A stretch of DNA of 64,000 bases, from assembly GCF_024189295.1 (NCBI RefSeq), contig NZ_JAIZEN010000001.1, positions 310,001-374,000 of the forward strand. Direction: 5' to 3'. Shown here in pieces: positions 40,985 to 48,787 of the stretch. The DNA comes from Halobacillus sp. A1. GTDB lineage: Bacteria; Bacillota; Bacilli; Bacillales; Halobacillaceae. The notes beneath the pieces are model-generated. The model did not search any database and had not been told where the DNA came from. It saw only the letters and a program-made list of their open reading frames with translations. The position numbers and the translations under genes were made by a program. Each line of letters starts with the position of its first letter. Positions within the stretch are counted from its first letter, which is position 1.

Positions 40985-41890
40985 ATGAGGATGTTATGTA
41001 TTGATGGAGGCGGAATCAGAGGCGTATTGCCGATTGCCGTTCTTAGGGAATTAGAAAAAGAAACGGGTTGTATGATCGGAGAGAAATTCGACTTGATTGC
41101 GGGGACGAGTACGGGTTCAATTATCGGGGCTTCTATCGCATTGGATAAAAGCATGGAAGACATTCTCGGGTATTACGAGACTTATGGAGAAAAAATTTTT
41201 AAGCGGCAGGCTAAAGTGGGACTTATGAAGAGTGTATACAGCGATGAAGATTTACGTTTGTTGCTTAAAGAAGCTTTCGGTGGATTAGTTTTATCCGATG
41301 TAAAGAAACCCCTTTTGATTCCCGCTGTAGATCTTACTCATGGGAAACCCTATATACATCGTAGTCATAACATTGAATCAGAACATGACGACCGAAGTAT
41401 TCCACTTTGGGATGCCGTTTTGTCTTCATGTTCAGCACCCGTTTATTTTCCGCCAAATAACGTGAACAGCCGCTATCTATCAGTTGATGGTGGACTATGG
41501 GCGAATAACCCATCGCTCGTGTGCGTTACGGAAGCTATACATTTCTTTAAAAAAAGTTTAGCTGATATCGAAATTTTTTCGCTCGGAACAGGCAAACAAG
41601 AAATACAATTTACCCATCATGAGAAATATTGGGGGCTTCGGCATTGGATGCCGCTGCAGCTTCCGTCTGTGAAGGCGAAGCCTAAACTACTGGATTTGGC
41701 ATTGAATCTATCTTCCGAATCAGTGTCTTACCATACTCAGCTGCTGCTAGGCGAGAATTATCTTCGCATCAATGAAGAGTTGAAGAAGGAGATTTCGTTT
41801 GATGAAGTCAGTTGTATGGATGAATTAGTTCAATTAGGTAAAGATCTTTTTCACAGACATAGATCTGATATACTGGGTTTCCTTAACTGA
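40985..41890 (+). CDS. Patatin-like phospholipase
   Basis: A 301-residue lipid acyl hydrolase. Oxyanion-hole motif DGGGIRG at 7-13, nucleophile elbow GTSTG near 41 (catalytic Ser) and DGG near 168 with the catalytic Asp. Length is that of a single patatin domain, without membrane anchor or signal. Similar effectors (CapV) occur in CBASS defence, but no cyclase, ubiquitin-like or NucC-type partner is near. A housekeeping lipase is at least as likely. ATG with a weak AGGTGG site. Confidence 0.85.
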   Translation: MRMLCIDGGGIRGVLPIAVLRELEKETGCMIGEKFDLIAGTSTGSIIGASIALDKSMEDILGYYETYGEKIFKRQAKVGLMKSVYSDEDLRLLLKEAFGGLVLSDVKKPLLIPAVDLTHGKPYIHRSHNIESEHDDRSIPLWDAVLSSCSAPVYFPPNNVNSRYLSVDGGLWANNPSLVCVTEAIHFFKKSLADIEIFSLGTGKQEIQFTHHEKYWGLRHWMPLQLPSVKAKPKLLDLALNLSSESVSYHTQLLLGENYLRINEELKKEISFDEVSCMDELVQLGKDLFHRHRSDILGFLN

Positions 41891-41946
41891 AAAAGACGCA
41901 TAATCGGCCGTATCCTAACGCAAACTTAGCACATCCAGTCTGAAAT

Positions 41947-41986
41947 GCCTGATAAATTGTCTAACAATTTATCAGGCGTTTTTTTT
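41947..41986 (+). terminator. Terminator after the patatin gene
   Basis: A perfect 14-bp stem GCCTGATAAATTGT / ACAATTTATCAGGC with a 3-nt loop, then G and eight or more T. Confidence 0.92.
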
Positions 41987-42029
41987 TGGCTCTAAAGATT
42001 TTTTTACAACTATATGAGCATTAGATGTT

Positions 42030-42175
42030 TCCCGTGTTCTCACAATTGGCAAGAAGGAACGGGTAATTGCTATGTAAGGATCTTACATGGTGAGAATACA
42101 GGGCCTTAGCTCTAGGAAGGTCACCGTACGTCCATGGAAAGAGAGTGATTTTCGGTCGGACCTTCAATCTCTATT
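42030..42175 (+). ncRNA. Candidate structured leader RNA before the GGDEF gene
   Basis: Nested complementary segments suggest folding. TTCTCAC (about 42037) pairs with GTGAGAA (about 42090), enclosing hairpin ATGTAAG/CTTACAT. A second domain has AAGGTC plus ACCG pairing with CGGT plus GACCTT around 42117-42170. No classic terminator follows and no known riboswitch consensus is recognised. The remainder of the 480-bp gap up to 42482 shows a small dyad CGTAAC/GTTACG near 42286 and nothing else. Confidence 0.3.
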
Positions 42176-42482
42176 TTAGTAACGGAAACTTTTAGAATAT
42201 CTCACAACCAAGTCAATAAGGAGGTTTAGATTAATAACTTAAAATGTTTTAAGCAAAATCTTTGGAAGAAGCATATTCATCTTTGTTTTTTCGTAACAGG
42301 TTACGTACAATAGTTCTATAGTATCAGTCATTAATGGTTTAAAGGGTTTGAAAGAGCTTCATTTAGGAAAATACTCTTACTATAAACCTCGATCAATGAG
42401 ATGCCCTTTTTCAATAATAGAGTTAGAGCTTAGTGATGCATTTTCTAAGAAATAGGTTTTGTATAGAAAAGAGGGAACATCC

Positions 42483-43652
42483 ATGATGGTGAATATTGAG
42501 GAATTCATACTTAATGCCAGTATTTTAATTACAATCATTTATTTATCAGCTTTTTTGCATAAACAGTTTCTTGTCAATTTGAATAACCGAATGAAAGTCC
42601 TCATCTTCATCACTTTCTCAATTTTAGCGGGATGGTCGTCGATGTTCTTTGGAATTCACTTAGGAGATGCGGTGATTTTCGATCTCCGTTTCATTCCCAT
42701 CATTATTGCGACATTGTTTGCAAAGAAGCCCTGGCATATAGTCGTTGTCGGTACAGGCATAGGGATACTTCGTTTCACTTTTGGAATCAGTGAAGCGGCA
42801 ATAGTTGGCTTCATTAATATGCTACTCCTTTCTTTAACAGGTTTATTGATGAACAAATACTTGGCACAATGGTCATTCGTAAAAAAAAAAATATTTGTCT
42901 CCATAGGCTTGAATGTATTGAATTCCTTCGTCATCGCGATGCTTGGAGTATTCCCTCTGCAAGATTATTTACGGTCGATCATTCCTATAGCGATGCCTAT
43001 GAGTATCACACTTAGTTTATTTTTATCATGGATGGTCAAGGATTTGGCAGAGGAATCAGCTTCGAAGAAAGATTTATTAGAAAAAGCGAGCAGAGATCCA
43101 CTCACTAAACTTTATAATCGTCGTGCATTTATGAGATTTTATGAAGAATACGCATTGGAAAAGGAGAAATGTTCACCACTTGCTGTTTCTATCATTGATA
43201 TCGACTTTTTCAAGAAAGTGAACGATACTCATGGTCATGTCACCGGTGACCTGGTTCTCCAGCGAATGAGCGAGTTGTTCACAGAAAATTTGAGAAGTAT
43301 TGATATCATAGCTAGATATGGGGGAGAGGAGTTTGTGGTGCTTCTGCCTCATTGTGATCAGGGTGCAGCAGAGAAGGCGATGGAGAGGGTCAGAGCAGCT
43401 ATTGAAGAGGAAACGTTTCTAGTCAACGGACTGCAGCTTCAGGTTACGGTATCAATTGGAGTGGCCACTTCCCTGAATGTAGAAATGGAATACTTGATTA
43501 ATGCGGCAGACAAAGCTTTATATGAAGCGAAAAATGCGGGGAGAAACCGAGTTTTGAGTTATAAAATGGATAATATAGGAAGTGAACAGTTAATGAAAAA
43601 AGTTCAACAAAAAATCTCAGCTTTAGAGAACAATATTCCCTTAAATAAATAA
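42483..43652 (+). CDS. Membrane diguanylate cyclase (5TM-5TMR-LYT plus GGDEF)
   Basis: A 389-residue protein. Residues about 5-195 hold six hydrophobic segments of the 5TM-5TMR_LYT type. Residues about 215-375 are a GGDEF domain with DPLTKLYNRRAF, DIDFFKKVNDTHGHVTGD and the active loop YGGEEF, which retains the residues needed for c-di-GMP synthesis. No I-site RxxD is obvious at the usual place before GGEEF. ATG 42483 with AGAGGGA upstream. It is cell-surface sensing in design; the ligand is unknown. Confidence 0.88.
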   Translation: MMVNIEEFILNASILITIIYLSAFLHKQFLVNLNNRMKVLIFITFSILAGWSSMFFGIHLGDAVIFDLRFIPIIIATLFAKKPWHIVVVGTGIGILRFTFGISEAAIVGFINMLLLSLTGLLMNKYLAQWSFVKKKIFVSIGLNVLNSFVIAMLGVFPLQDYLRSIIPIAMPMSITLSLFLSWMVKDLAEESASKKDLLEKASRDPLTKLYNRRAFMRFYEEYALEKEKCSPLAVSIIDIDFFKKVNDTHGHVTGDLVLQRMSELFTENLRSIDIIARYGGEEFVVLLPHCDQGAAEKAMERVRAAIEEETFLVNGLQLQVTVSIGVATSLNVEMEYLINAADKALYEAKNAGRNRVLSYKMDNIGSEQLMKKVQQKISALENNIPLNK

Positions 43653-43685
43653 CAGGTCAGCCTTCGGGGCTGACCTGTTTCTTTT
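43651..43685. terminator. Bidirectional terminator after the GGDEF gene
   Basis: A 12-bp perfect stem AACAGGTCAGCC / GGCTGACCTGTT with a TTCGG loop, followed by TCTTTTC. It abuts the stop of the convergent VCBS gene and can serve both. Confidence 0.88.
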
Positions 43686-44422
43686 CATTCTTTACTCGTT
43701 CCAAGCACGGCTGCATACTGCCAATCATCGGTGATCACAAATTTCTCTCCATCCCACTTAAGAGGAGATTGAATTAATCCAATTCCATCCGCGTTATATC
43801 GTCCGGCTATTCTTTGAAAAGCAAACAGCTCATAAACCCCATCACCGTCAAAATCGACAGGATAAGCTGTATTCAGGCTTGAGACCCAGCCTTGGACAGG
43901 AAGTTTCAAAGTGCCGTCCGAATTATATATTTCCGATAAATATTCTGAACCGCGGTTACTGATGTCGAGGATGTAGTAGAGATTCAGCGTCTGGTTCGTT
44001 ACGAGTACTTTATAGTTGTTTTGGTACATTACATCATACAAGTATTGGGAATTAAACGTTTCATAATTGAATAGCTCTTTAGGGCGGTTATTCAAAAAAG
44101 AATAGATATAATAATAATAGAATCCACCGCTTCCCCCGGAATTTATACTCACTAAAATGTCATCAATTCGATCGCCAGTAAAATCTCCTAAAAATAAAGC
44201 AGGATCGTAACCTGCATTTGATTCCAGAGGAATACTGTAAAAATCTTCGGTTCCTCCGGTCTGAATGACTAGAGTGATATTTGTGGTGAACGGACTATCG
44301 GTTCCATTCGGTTTTAGACCAGTCAAATAAACGTTGTCCAACACACCATTTCCATTAACATCTCCTTGAGCAAATGCAAGGACAGAGGGCTGAGTCATAG
44401 GACGTGTATCATAAGGATTCAT
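43685..44422 (-). CDS. VCBS/FG-GAP repeat protein
   Basis: A 245-residue protein with three calcium-loop-like repeats: DVNGNGVLDNV near 22, DFTGDRIDDIL near 80 and DFDGDGVYELF near 195, each starting a beta-propeller-like blade. No signal peptide is visible when started at ATG 44422, which has a perfect AAGGAGG site. An upstream in-frame ATG at 44473 lacks one. Similar VCBS-like proteins occur across Bacillaceae without assigned role; carbohydrate or surface binding would be a guess. Confidence 0.75.
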   Translation of the reverse strand: MNPYDTRPMTQPSVLAFAQGDVNGNGVLDNVYLTGLKPNGTDSPFTTNITLVIQTGGTEDFYSIPLESNAGYDPALFLGDFTGDRIDDILVSINSGGSGGFYYYYIYSFLNNRPKELFNYETFNSQYLYDVMYQNNYKVLVTNQTLNLYYILDISNRGSEYLSEIYNSDGTLKLPVQGWVSSLNTAYPVDFDGDGVYELFAFQRIAGRYNADGIGLIQSPLKWDGEKFVITDDWQYAAVLGTSKE

Positions 44423-44699
44423 GGGATCCTCCTTCTTAAACTGACCGGCTGCAGCGGTGTAGGTATAGAGCATCGTATGCCTAAGGAAGGTATTCGGTTA
44501 ATAGAAAGATCTGTTCCATGGAAGGGGGCTGGAAAATCTTCGAATCATTTGAAGAAAGCCCCTCATCATCATAATAAGGTGATTGGAAGGCCTCAAAATA
44601 AAAGTGGTAAAAGAGGAGGATTACCACTTTTTGTAGACGTTCTGCTTCATGATGGTATATGCTTAAAGGTAAGCAATACATAGAAAAGGAGCAGTATGC

Positions 44700-45776
44700 A
44701 TGTCTATTAGTAAACGATTCATCAGTTTAAATATCACCATCGTTTTAATTCCTGCCATTTTATTTTTAGCTATTGAAGCTTATCTGCTTTTATATATGTT
44801 CGATTTTAGCGTAGAAGGAAATAACCAGCTGGCGTTCGTATCGATCCATCTGGGTGGAATGCTCTTGCTTATTTTACTAGCGAACGGGTTGTTTTTGTAT
44901 TATGCAATGAAAAACTTCATTCGTCCGATGAAGCAATTGACAAAATCGGCTGAAGAAATCAGTGCAGGTGAGACGGAGACAGACACTCCTATTGAACGAA
45001 TGAGAAAAGATGAAGTGGGAAAACTTGCCGATTCATTTGAACGTATGAGGCTTCAATTAGTGGAATCGAATGAAGTTCAGGGCAAATACGCGGAGAACCG
45101 GGAAAAGCTGTTGCTGAATATGTCAAATGAGTTAAAAATCCCGGTGACCTTTATTAAAGAACAAATCGAATGGATTCTGAGTGGAAAGGCCAATAAAGAT
45201 GACATACTCACTTCTATAAGAGCCATTCATGTGAAATCTATTGTATTAGACCGCTTAATTGAAGAGCTGTTCCAGCATTCTGAATTGGATATGGGCCGCC
45301 TCGCCTTTGATTTCAAAAGAGTCGAATTACGATCTTTCCTTGTGGAAATTATGGAGGAGTTCCAAGTGGAATGGGAAGAGATAGCTTTTACATTCAAGGC
45401 GGAAAAAGTCCAGCCATATGAAGCGAAGGCCGATCCAAAGCAGCTGAGAAGAGTCATCATCCACCTTCTGAATAACAGCCTGAAGCATATGGAGAAAGAT
45501 TTGAAGATGGTTGACGTTTATTTAACTGAAAACAAAGGGGTCATTTCAATTGAAGTGACGGATAACGGACCGGGGATTCTCAGTCATGATCTGCCGCATA
45601 TTTTTGAATTGTTTTATCAATCTCAAGAAGCCAAGAAATTTTCAGAAGGAGGGAGCGGACTCGGTCTGCCTATTTCCAAACGAATTATTGAAGAACATGA
45701 TGGCGAAATAAAGGCGGAAAGCCGAATCGGACATGGGACGACGATGACGATTCAATTGCCCAGTGATAAACTTTAA
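44700..45776 (+). CDS. Histidine-kinase-like sensor lacking the phospho-acceptor His
   Basis: A 358-residue membrane protein. Two membrane segments (about 12-34 and 47-68), HAMP domain (about 69-122), a dimerisation helix pair (about 133-200) and a HATPase domain (about 225-355). The ATP site looks intact: N-box HLLNNSLKH, G1 DNGPGIL and G2 GGSGLGLPISKRII. In the H-box the expected SHELRTP reads SNELKIP, so the acceptor histidine is Asn143 (codon at 45126-45128). No response regulator is adjacent. It may be a pseudokinase that modulates another kinase, or a decaying gene with no other sign of damage. ATG after AAGGAG. Confidence 0.85.
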   Translation: MSISKRFISLNITIVLIPAILFLAIEAYLLLYMFDFSVEGNNQLAFVSIHLGGMLLLILLANGLFLYYAMKNFIRPMKQLTKSAEEISAGETETDTPIERMRKDEVGKLADSFERMRLQLVESNEVQGKYAENREKLLLNMSNELKIPVTFIKEQIEWILSGKANKDDILTSIRAIHVKSIVLDRLIEELFQHSELDMGRLAFDFKRVELRSFLVEIMEEFQVEWEEIAFTFKAEKVQPYEAKADPKQLRRVIIHLLNNSLKHMEKDLKMVDVYLTENKGVISIEVTDNGPGILSHDLPHIFELFYQSQEAKKFSEGGSGLGLPISKRIIEEHDGEIKAESRIGHGTTMTIQLPSDKL

Positions 45777-45783
45777 ACAAGTG

Positions 45784-45823
45784 AGCCGAGTGAGAAAACC
45801 AAAGGTTTTGCACTCGGCTTTTT
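45784..45823 (+). terminator. Terminator after the sensor gene
   Basis: A stem AGCCGAGTG / CACTCGGCT extended by GAAAACC/GGTTTT, followed by TTTTT. Confidence 0.9.
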
Positions 45824-45944
45824 AAAGCTACAACTTGTAAATGCTTATTGTACATTAAATAGAAGTGTGTGCCAAAATCATGAAGAGAAAAATCTCTAAA
45901 AAACTTACCCTCAAGTGAAGATTTTCACTCTAAGAAAAGCCTTG

Positions 45945-46400
45945 TTAGTCGTGTTTAAAGCCTTCTTGTTCTAAAAAATCGGCCGCTTCTTCGTAGGAAT
46001 TGAACGTCCCCTCTAAATTTTCACCAGCATACACATTGTAGCCGTCTTCTTCGCGCATAAGAATGAGTAATTGATCATCATCGTTCATCCATTCCTCAAG
46101 AACAGGGTCCTTTTCAACTGGAGTAGATGCTAAAGAATCAATGGCTTCACGTACAATGGCGTGCAGTTCCTTGGCATCAAAATCACGGATGTTGACCATA
46201 CCTCGATCATCGACGGGATAGCCTTCCATTTCACCAGCATATACAAAACCATTCCCATTAGGGTGCAGGTGATAGACGACATTCTTTTTATCATACAAAC
46301 TTTCTTCAAAATGAAAATTCACTCTGCCGAGTGAGACGTTTTTTTTCTCTAACTCTTCAAACTCTTCAATCACCGCAATTTTTTCTTCAAAACTTAACAT
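45945..46400 (-). CDS. Hypothetical acidic protein
   Basis: A 151-residue soluble, acidic protein. I recognise no family. It shows two similar segments, each with a Tyr-Ala-Gly-Glu core (FVYAGEMEGYPVDDRG near 51 and YNVYAGENLEGTFNSYEEA near 121), suggesting an internal duplication. ATG preceded by GGAGG. Single gene whose stop lies close to the convergent sensor gene terminator. The clean start and coding composition support a real gene. Confidence 0.7.
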   Translation of the reverse strand: MLSFEEKIAVIEEFEELEKKNVSLGRVNFHFEESLYDKKNVVYHLHPNGNGFVYAGEMEGYPVDDRGMVNIRDFDAKELHAIVREAIDSLASTPVEKDPVLEEWMNDDDQLLILMREEDGYNVYAGENLEGTFNSYEEAADFLEQEGFKHD

Positions 46401-46469
46401 GTGGTACCTCCATAGGAACGTAGTAATTTTTTAATTATAGCACAGCTGGGTGCTGCTAAGAAAATAACA

Positions 46470-46625
46470 TTGTGGATTGTCGGTATACATGGTATAGTAA
46501 TGAAGCGATGAGCTGTTTGTGTAAGACGAAGTATATGCCACAAGGCTAAACGACGAATGTGGTCGTCGGTACATTCGCGTCAAAGATCGAAAAGCTTTCC
46601 CTGAAATACGGGAAAGCTTTTTTTT
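46470..46625 (+). ncRNA. Candidate small RNA with own promoter and terminator
   Basis: Promoter: TTGTGG at 46470-46475, 17 nt, TATAGT at 46493-46498. Terminator: perfect 12-bp stem AAAAGCTTTCCC (46590-46601) / GGGAAAGCTTTT (46610-46621) plus a T-run to 46625. The expected transcript of about 120 nt (from about 46505) has no reading frame with a ribosome site. It contains an internal stem GACGAATGT / ACATTCGCGTC around 46551-46581. It ends about 100 bp before the next gene, which has separate translation signals. I do not recognise a known family. Confidence 0.6.
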
Positions 46626-46732
46626 GTTGGTTAAAAGTATGTAACTTCGTGTAAAATGGAGGTAAATCCACCTTTTTCTATAGCTATTTGTGATATAGTT
46701 ACATCAACTGATTCATAAGGACGGTGAAAGCC

Positions 46733-46963
46733 TTGTTTTTAACTGTGGAAGAAACAGCTGAGTATTTGGATGTGCCTGAAGCGTATGTGGAAAATCTAAT
46801 TCGAGAACAAAAAGTACGCACGATCCACGATGGGGCCCAATATTTAATTAATCAAAATCAATTCGCCTCCTATTTCGATCAGATTCAGAAATATCGTGAC
46901 ATGATCGAAGAATACTTGAACGAACCTATTCCTAAAGATCCTGATATAAAAGATGAAGATTAA
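46733..46963 (+). CDS. Small excisionase-type helix-turn-helix protein
   Basis: About 76 residues. The N-terminal half, FLTVEETAEYLDVPEAYVENLIREQKVRTIHDGAQYLIN, is a MerR/excisionase-like winged HTH in which the wing reads the YLIN strand. The C-terminus is acidic. TTG at 46733 is favoured because AAGGACGGTGA just upstream resembles a full Shine-Dalgarno; a GTG at 46724 sits too close. Probably a DNA-binding regulator; no phage or integrase gene is nearby. Confidence 0.7.
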   Translation: MFLTVEETAEYLDVPEAYVENLIREQKVRTIHDGAQYLINQNQFASYFDQIQKYRDMIEEYLNEPIPKDPDIKDED

Positions 46964-47066
46964 TAATGCACTGAAATGAATGATTCCCTTACCCTTGTTT
47001 CTACACAAAGGAAACGATCTTAGGCGACCAGGGTGTTTTAATTGAATAACTCTTATACAGAAGTAA

Positions 47067-47106
47067 TGCTCAGAGCCACATAGAATGGGACTCTGAGCAT
47101 TTTTTC
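47067..47106 (+). terminator. Terminator after the HTH gene
   Basis: A 10-bp perfect stem ATGCTCAGAG / CTCTGAGCAT followed by TTTTTTC. Confidence 0.88.
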
Positions 47107-47194
47107 GTGTTATATACCATGCTGATCAAAATGAAAAGTAAATTGTTATTTATTTTGTGACACTTTCTTTTCCTGTCATTAAATCCGGAAGTTT

Positions 47195-47572
47195 TTACTT
47201 AACAGCGATCGCTTCGATTTCTACCTTAGCGCCTTTAGGCAGCTTGCTGACTTCAACCGCTGCTCTTGCAGGATAGGGTTCGCTAAGATAACTTGCGTAT
47301 ACTTCATTTACTATCGCAAAATCATCCATAGAATCAAGATAAATATTAGCTTTTGCGATATTTTTATAAGTCAGCCCTGCTTCTTCGAGAATAGCACCAA
47401 GGTTTTTCATCACTTGATGTGCTTGTTCTTCTACATTTTCAGAAACAAATTCCATAGTCTCAGGATTAAGAGGGATTTGACCTGAAATGAAAATAAGATT
47501 ACCAACATCAGCAGCTTGAGAGTAAGGTCCAATGGCTGCAGGTGCTTGATCAGTAGCTAGTGGTTTGAACAT
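47195..47572 (-). CDS. ridA: RidA reactive enamine/imine deaminase
   Basis: A 125-residue protein of the YjgF/YER057c/UK114 family that hydrolyses 2-aminoacrylate and related enamines from PLP enzymes. Motifs: APAAIGPYSQAADVGNLIFISGQIPLNP, the inter-subunit-site Arg in YPARAAVEVSKLPKGAKVEIEAIAV, and the conserved Glu near the end. ATG 47572 has AAGGAG upstream; an earlier in-frame start at 47605 does not. Single gene. Confidence 0.95.
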   Translation of the reverse strand: MFKPLATDQAPAAIGPYSQAADVGNLIFISGQIPLNPETMEFVSENVEEQAHQVMKNLGAILEEAGLTYKNIAKANIYLDSMDDFAIVNEVYASYLSEPYPARAAVEVSKLPKGAKVEIEAIAVK

Positions 47573-47599
47573 ATGATCTTCTCCTTTTATGTAAGTTAT

Positions 47600-48050
47600 C
47601 TTCATCCTACCACGAGTAATCTATAAATCTAAATGATAATGAATTTAGAAATGCAAAGGTTGATATAATTTCCCGGGAAATGTATGAATTTGTAGTAATT
47701 TACGAGTAATAGAAATATGGTAGTTGAAGGGAAGAATAGCGGACGCTCGACTGTTCGTAAGGCGAACAATTTTTAAGGTGTGTAAGAGGATATTCAGGTG
47801 AAAGGGTCGAAAGGGTATGGTAAGAGTTTAGAGAGGTAAATCCATGGCAGTAACCATTTAACAGGTGTGCTTACTTTCTTGTTCAAAGAATTCGTGTCTC
47901 GTTTGTTTTTGCAAAAGTTCACTCAATGGGGGGGGATTAACGAAAATATGGATGAGGGGGATACGTTACAAACTACTTAAGAAATCATTCGTATTATTGT
48001 AATCACGGAGTACTTTACTTCTATCAGGTGGGGCTTTAATAAATTTTTAT
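47600..48050. other. Long intergenic stretch
   Basis: About 450 bp without a supported gene. Contains a perfect 14-bp palindrome ATTTCCCGGGAAAT near 47669-47682, roughly 100 bp upstream of ridA, and a small hairpin TGTTCG/CGAACA near 47753-47769 followed by ATTTTT. A run of eight G lies near 47928-47935. Confidence 0.4.
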
Positions 48051-48054
48051 GTGA

Positions 48055-48255
48055 TGGATCTGGAGTGGAAGATTACTTTCATGGGATCGTGTCCTGCTGT
48101 TCATCATTTTTGTCTGGTACAGAAACAGGTGGCAACTCTCAGGACGATATACAGGTGAAGGGAAAGAAAGGCTTTCTGGAGAGTGGAGTAATGTGCTGGT
48201 TGCGAGCGGGATTGTAGTTATGCTGCTCACTTTCATAATAAGTATGACTACATAA
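48055..48255 (+). pseudogene. Remnant of a small membrane protein
   Basis: An open stretch of 66 codons directly after an in-frame TGA, with no start codon near its head, encoding a plausible protein end. A hydrophobic run VLLFIIFVW, a charged middle SGRYTGEGKERLSGEWSN, and a second hydrophobic run VLVASGIVVMLLTFIIS lead to a stop. The layout recalls the C-terminal part of DUF3784-type small membrane proteins, but I cannot confirm that. The likely explanation is a decayed gene whose N-terminal part has lost its frame in 47880-48050. Confidence 0.4.
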
Positions 48256-48352
48256 GGAGTATTTCATTTATAAGTAATATGGACCTTAATAATCATTGCA
48301 GTGAATATTATAATAGAAAAGCGAACATGTTTATGTCGATAGGGGGGATATT

Positions 48353-48652
48353 GTGGCTAATAGTTTTTATTATACTTCATATGAACAGGACAAGAAGAAA
48401 AAATTCAATATCATTTCTCTCATATTATTAGGAAGTTTTCTTCTCCTATTTTCTTTGATGGTCAGCGGTTTCTCTTACTGGGGATTTGGAAGAATAGCTT
48501 TTTTCGTCATGGTTCTCCTGCCTTTAACGGGAGCGTTCTTCGCTTTTAAAGGAACAGGTTGGGCTAGATGGTTGTTGTTTTTGATAAACGGCTCCGCTTT
48601 TATAATGATGGTTTATATATTGCTCACGGCTCTTGGAATCACGGGAGGATAA
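48353..48652 (+). CDS. Small three-span membrane protein
   Basis: A 99-residue protein beginning at GTG after GGGGGG. The polar N-terminus has a DKKKK cluster, followed by three hydrophobic segments (about 21-40, 45-64, 70-95). I recognise no family. A clear terminator follows and codon use resembles neighbours, so a real gene is likely. Confidence 0.6.
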   Translation: MANSFYYTSYEQDKKKKFNIISLILLGSFLLLFSLMVSGFSYWGFGRIAFFVMVLLPLTGAFFAFKGTGWARWLLFLINGSAFIMMVYILLTALGITGG

Positions 48653-48662
48653 TATAGTTAAG

Positions 48663-48689
48663 GACACAGTAACAGGGCTGTGTCTTTTT
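48663..48689 (+). terminator. Terminator after the small membrane protein
   Basis: A 7-bp stem GACACAG / CTGTGTC followed by TTTTTC. Confidence 0.82.
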
Positions 48690-48787
48690 CTTTGTTATAT
48701 ATCTATTATTTTTATATCTATTGATATATAACAGGAGTTTCATTAGAATAAAATGTAAACGCTTTAATCGAGGAGGGCGATGACTGC

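Noticed and set aside
40985-41890. CBASS defence operon around the patatin gene
   Set aside because: Neighbours are uspA and a GGDEF protein; no CD-NTase, E1/E2-like or HORMA gene is present.
42030-42482. GEMM-type c-di-GMP riboswitch before the GGDEF gene
   Set aside because: The GCAAAGC/GNRA-loop landmarks of GEMM-I and the GEMM-II core are missing, so only an unclassified structured leader is reported.
46505-46625. Riboswitch leader of the HTH gene
   Set aside because: The terminator ends about 100 bp before that gene, no antiterminator alternative is visible and no known aptamer pattern fits. A separate small RNA is the simpler reading.
47753-47769. LexA (SOS) box
   Set aside because: The dyad is GTTCG-N5-CGAAC, the opposite orientation of the Bacillus CGAAC-N4-GTTCG box. 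It looks more like a small hairpin.
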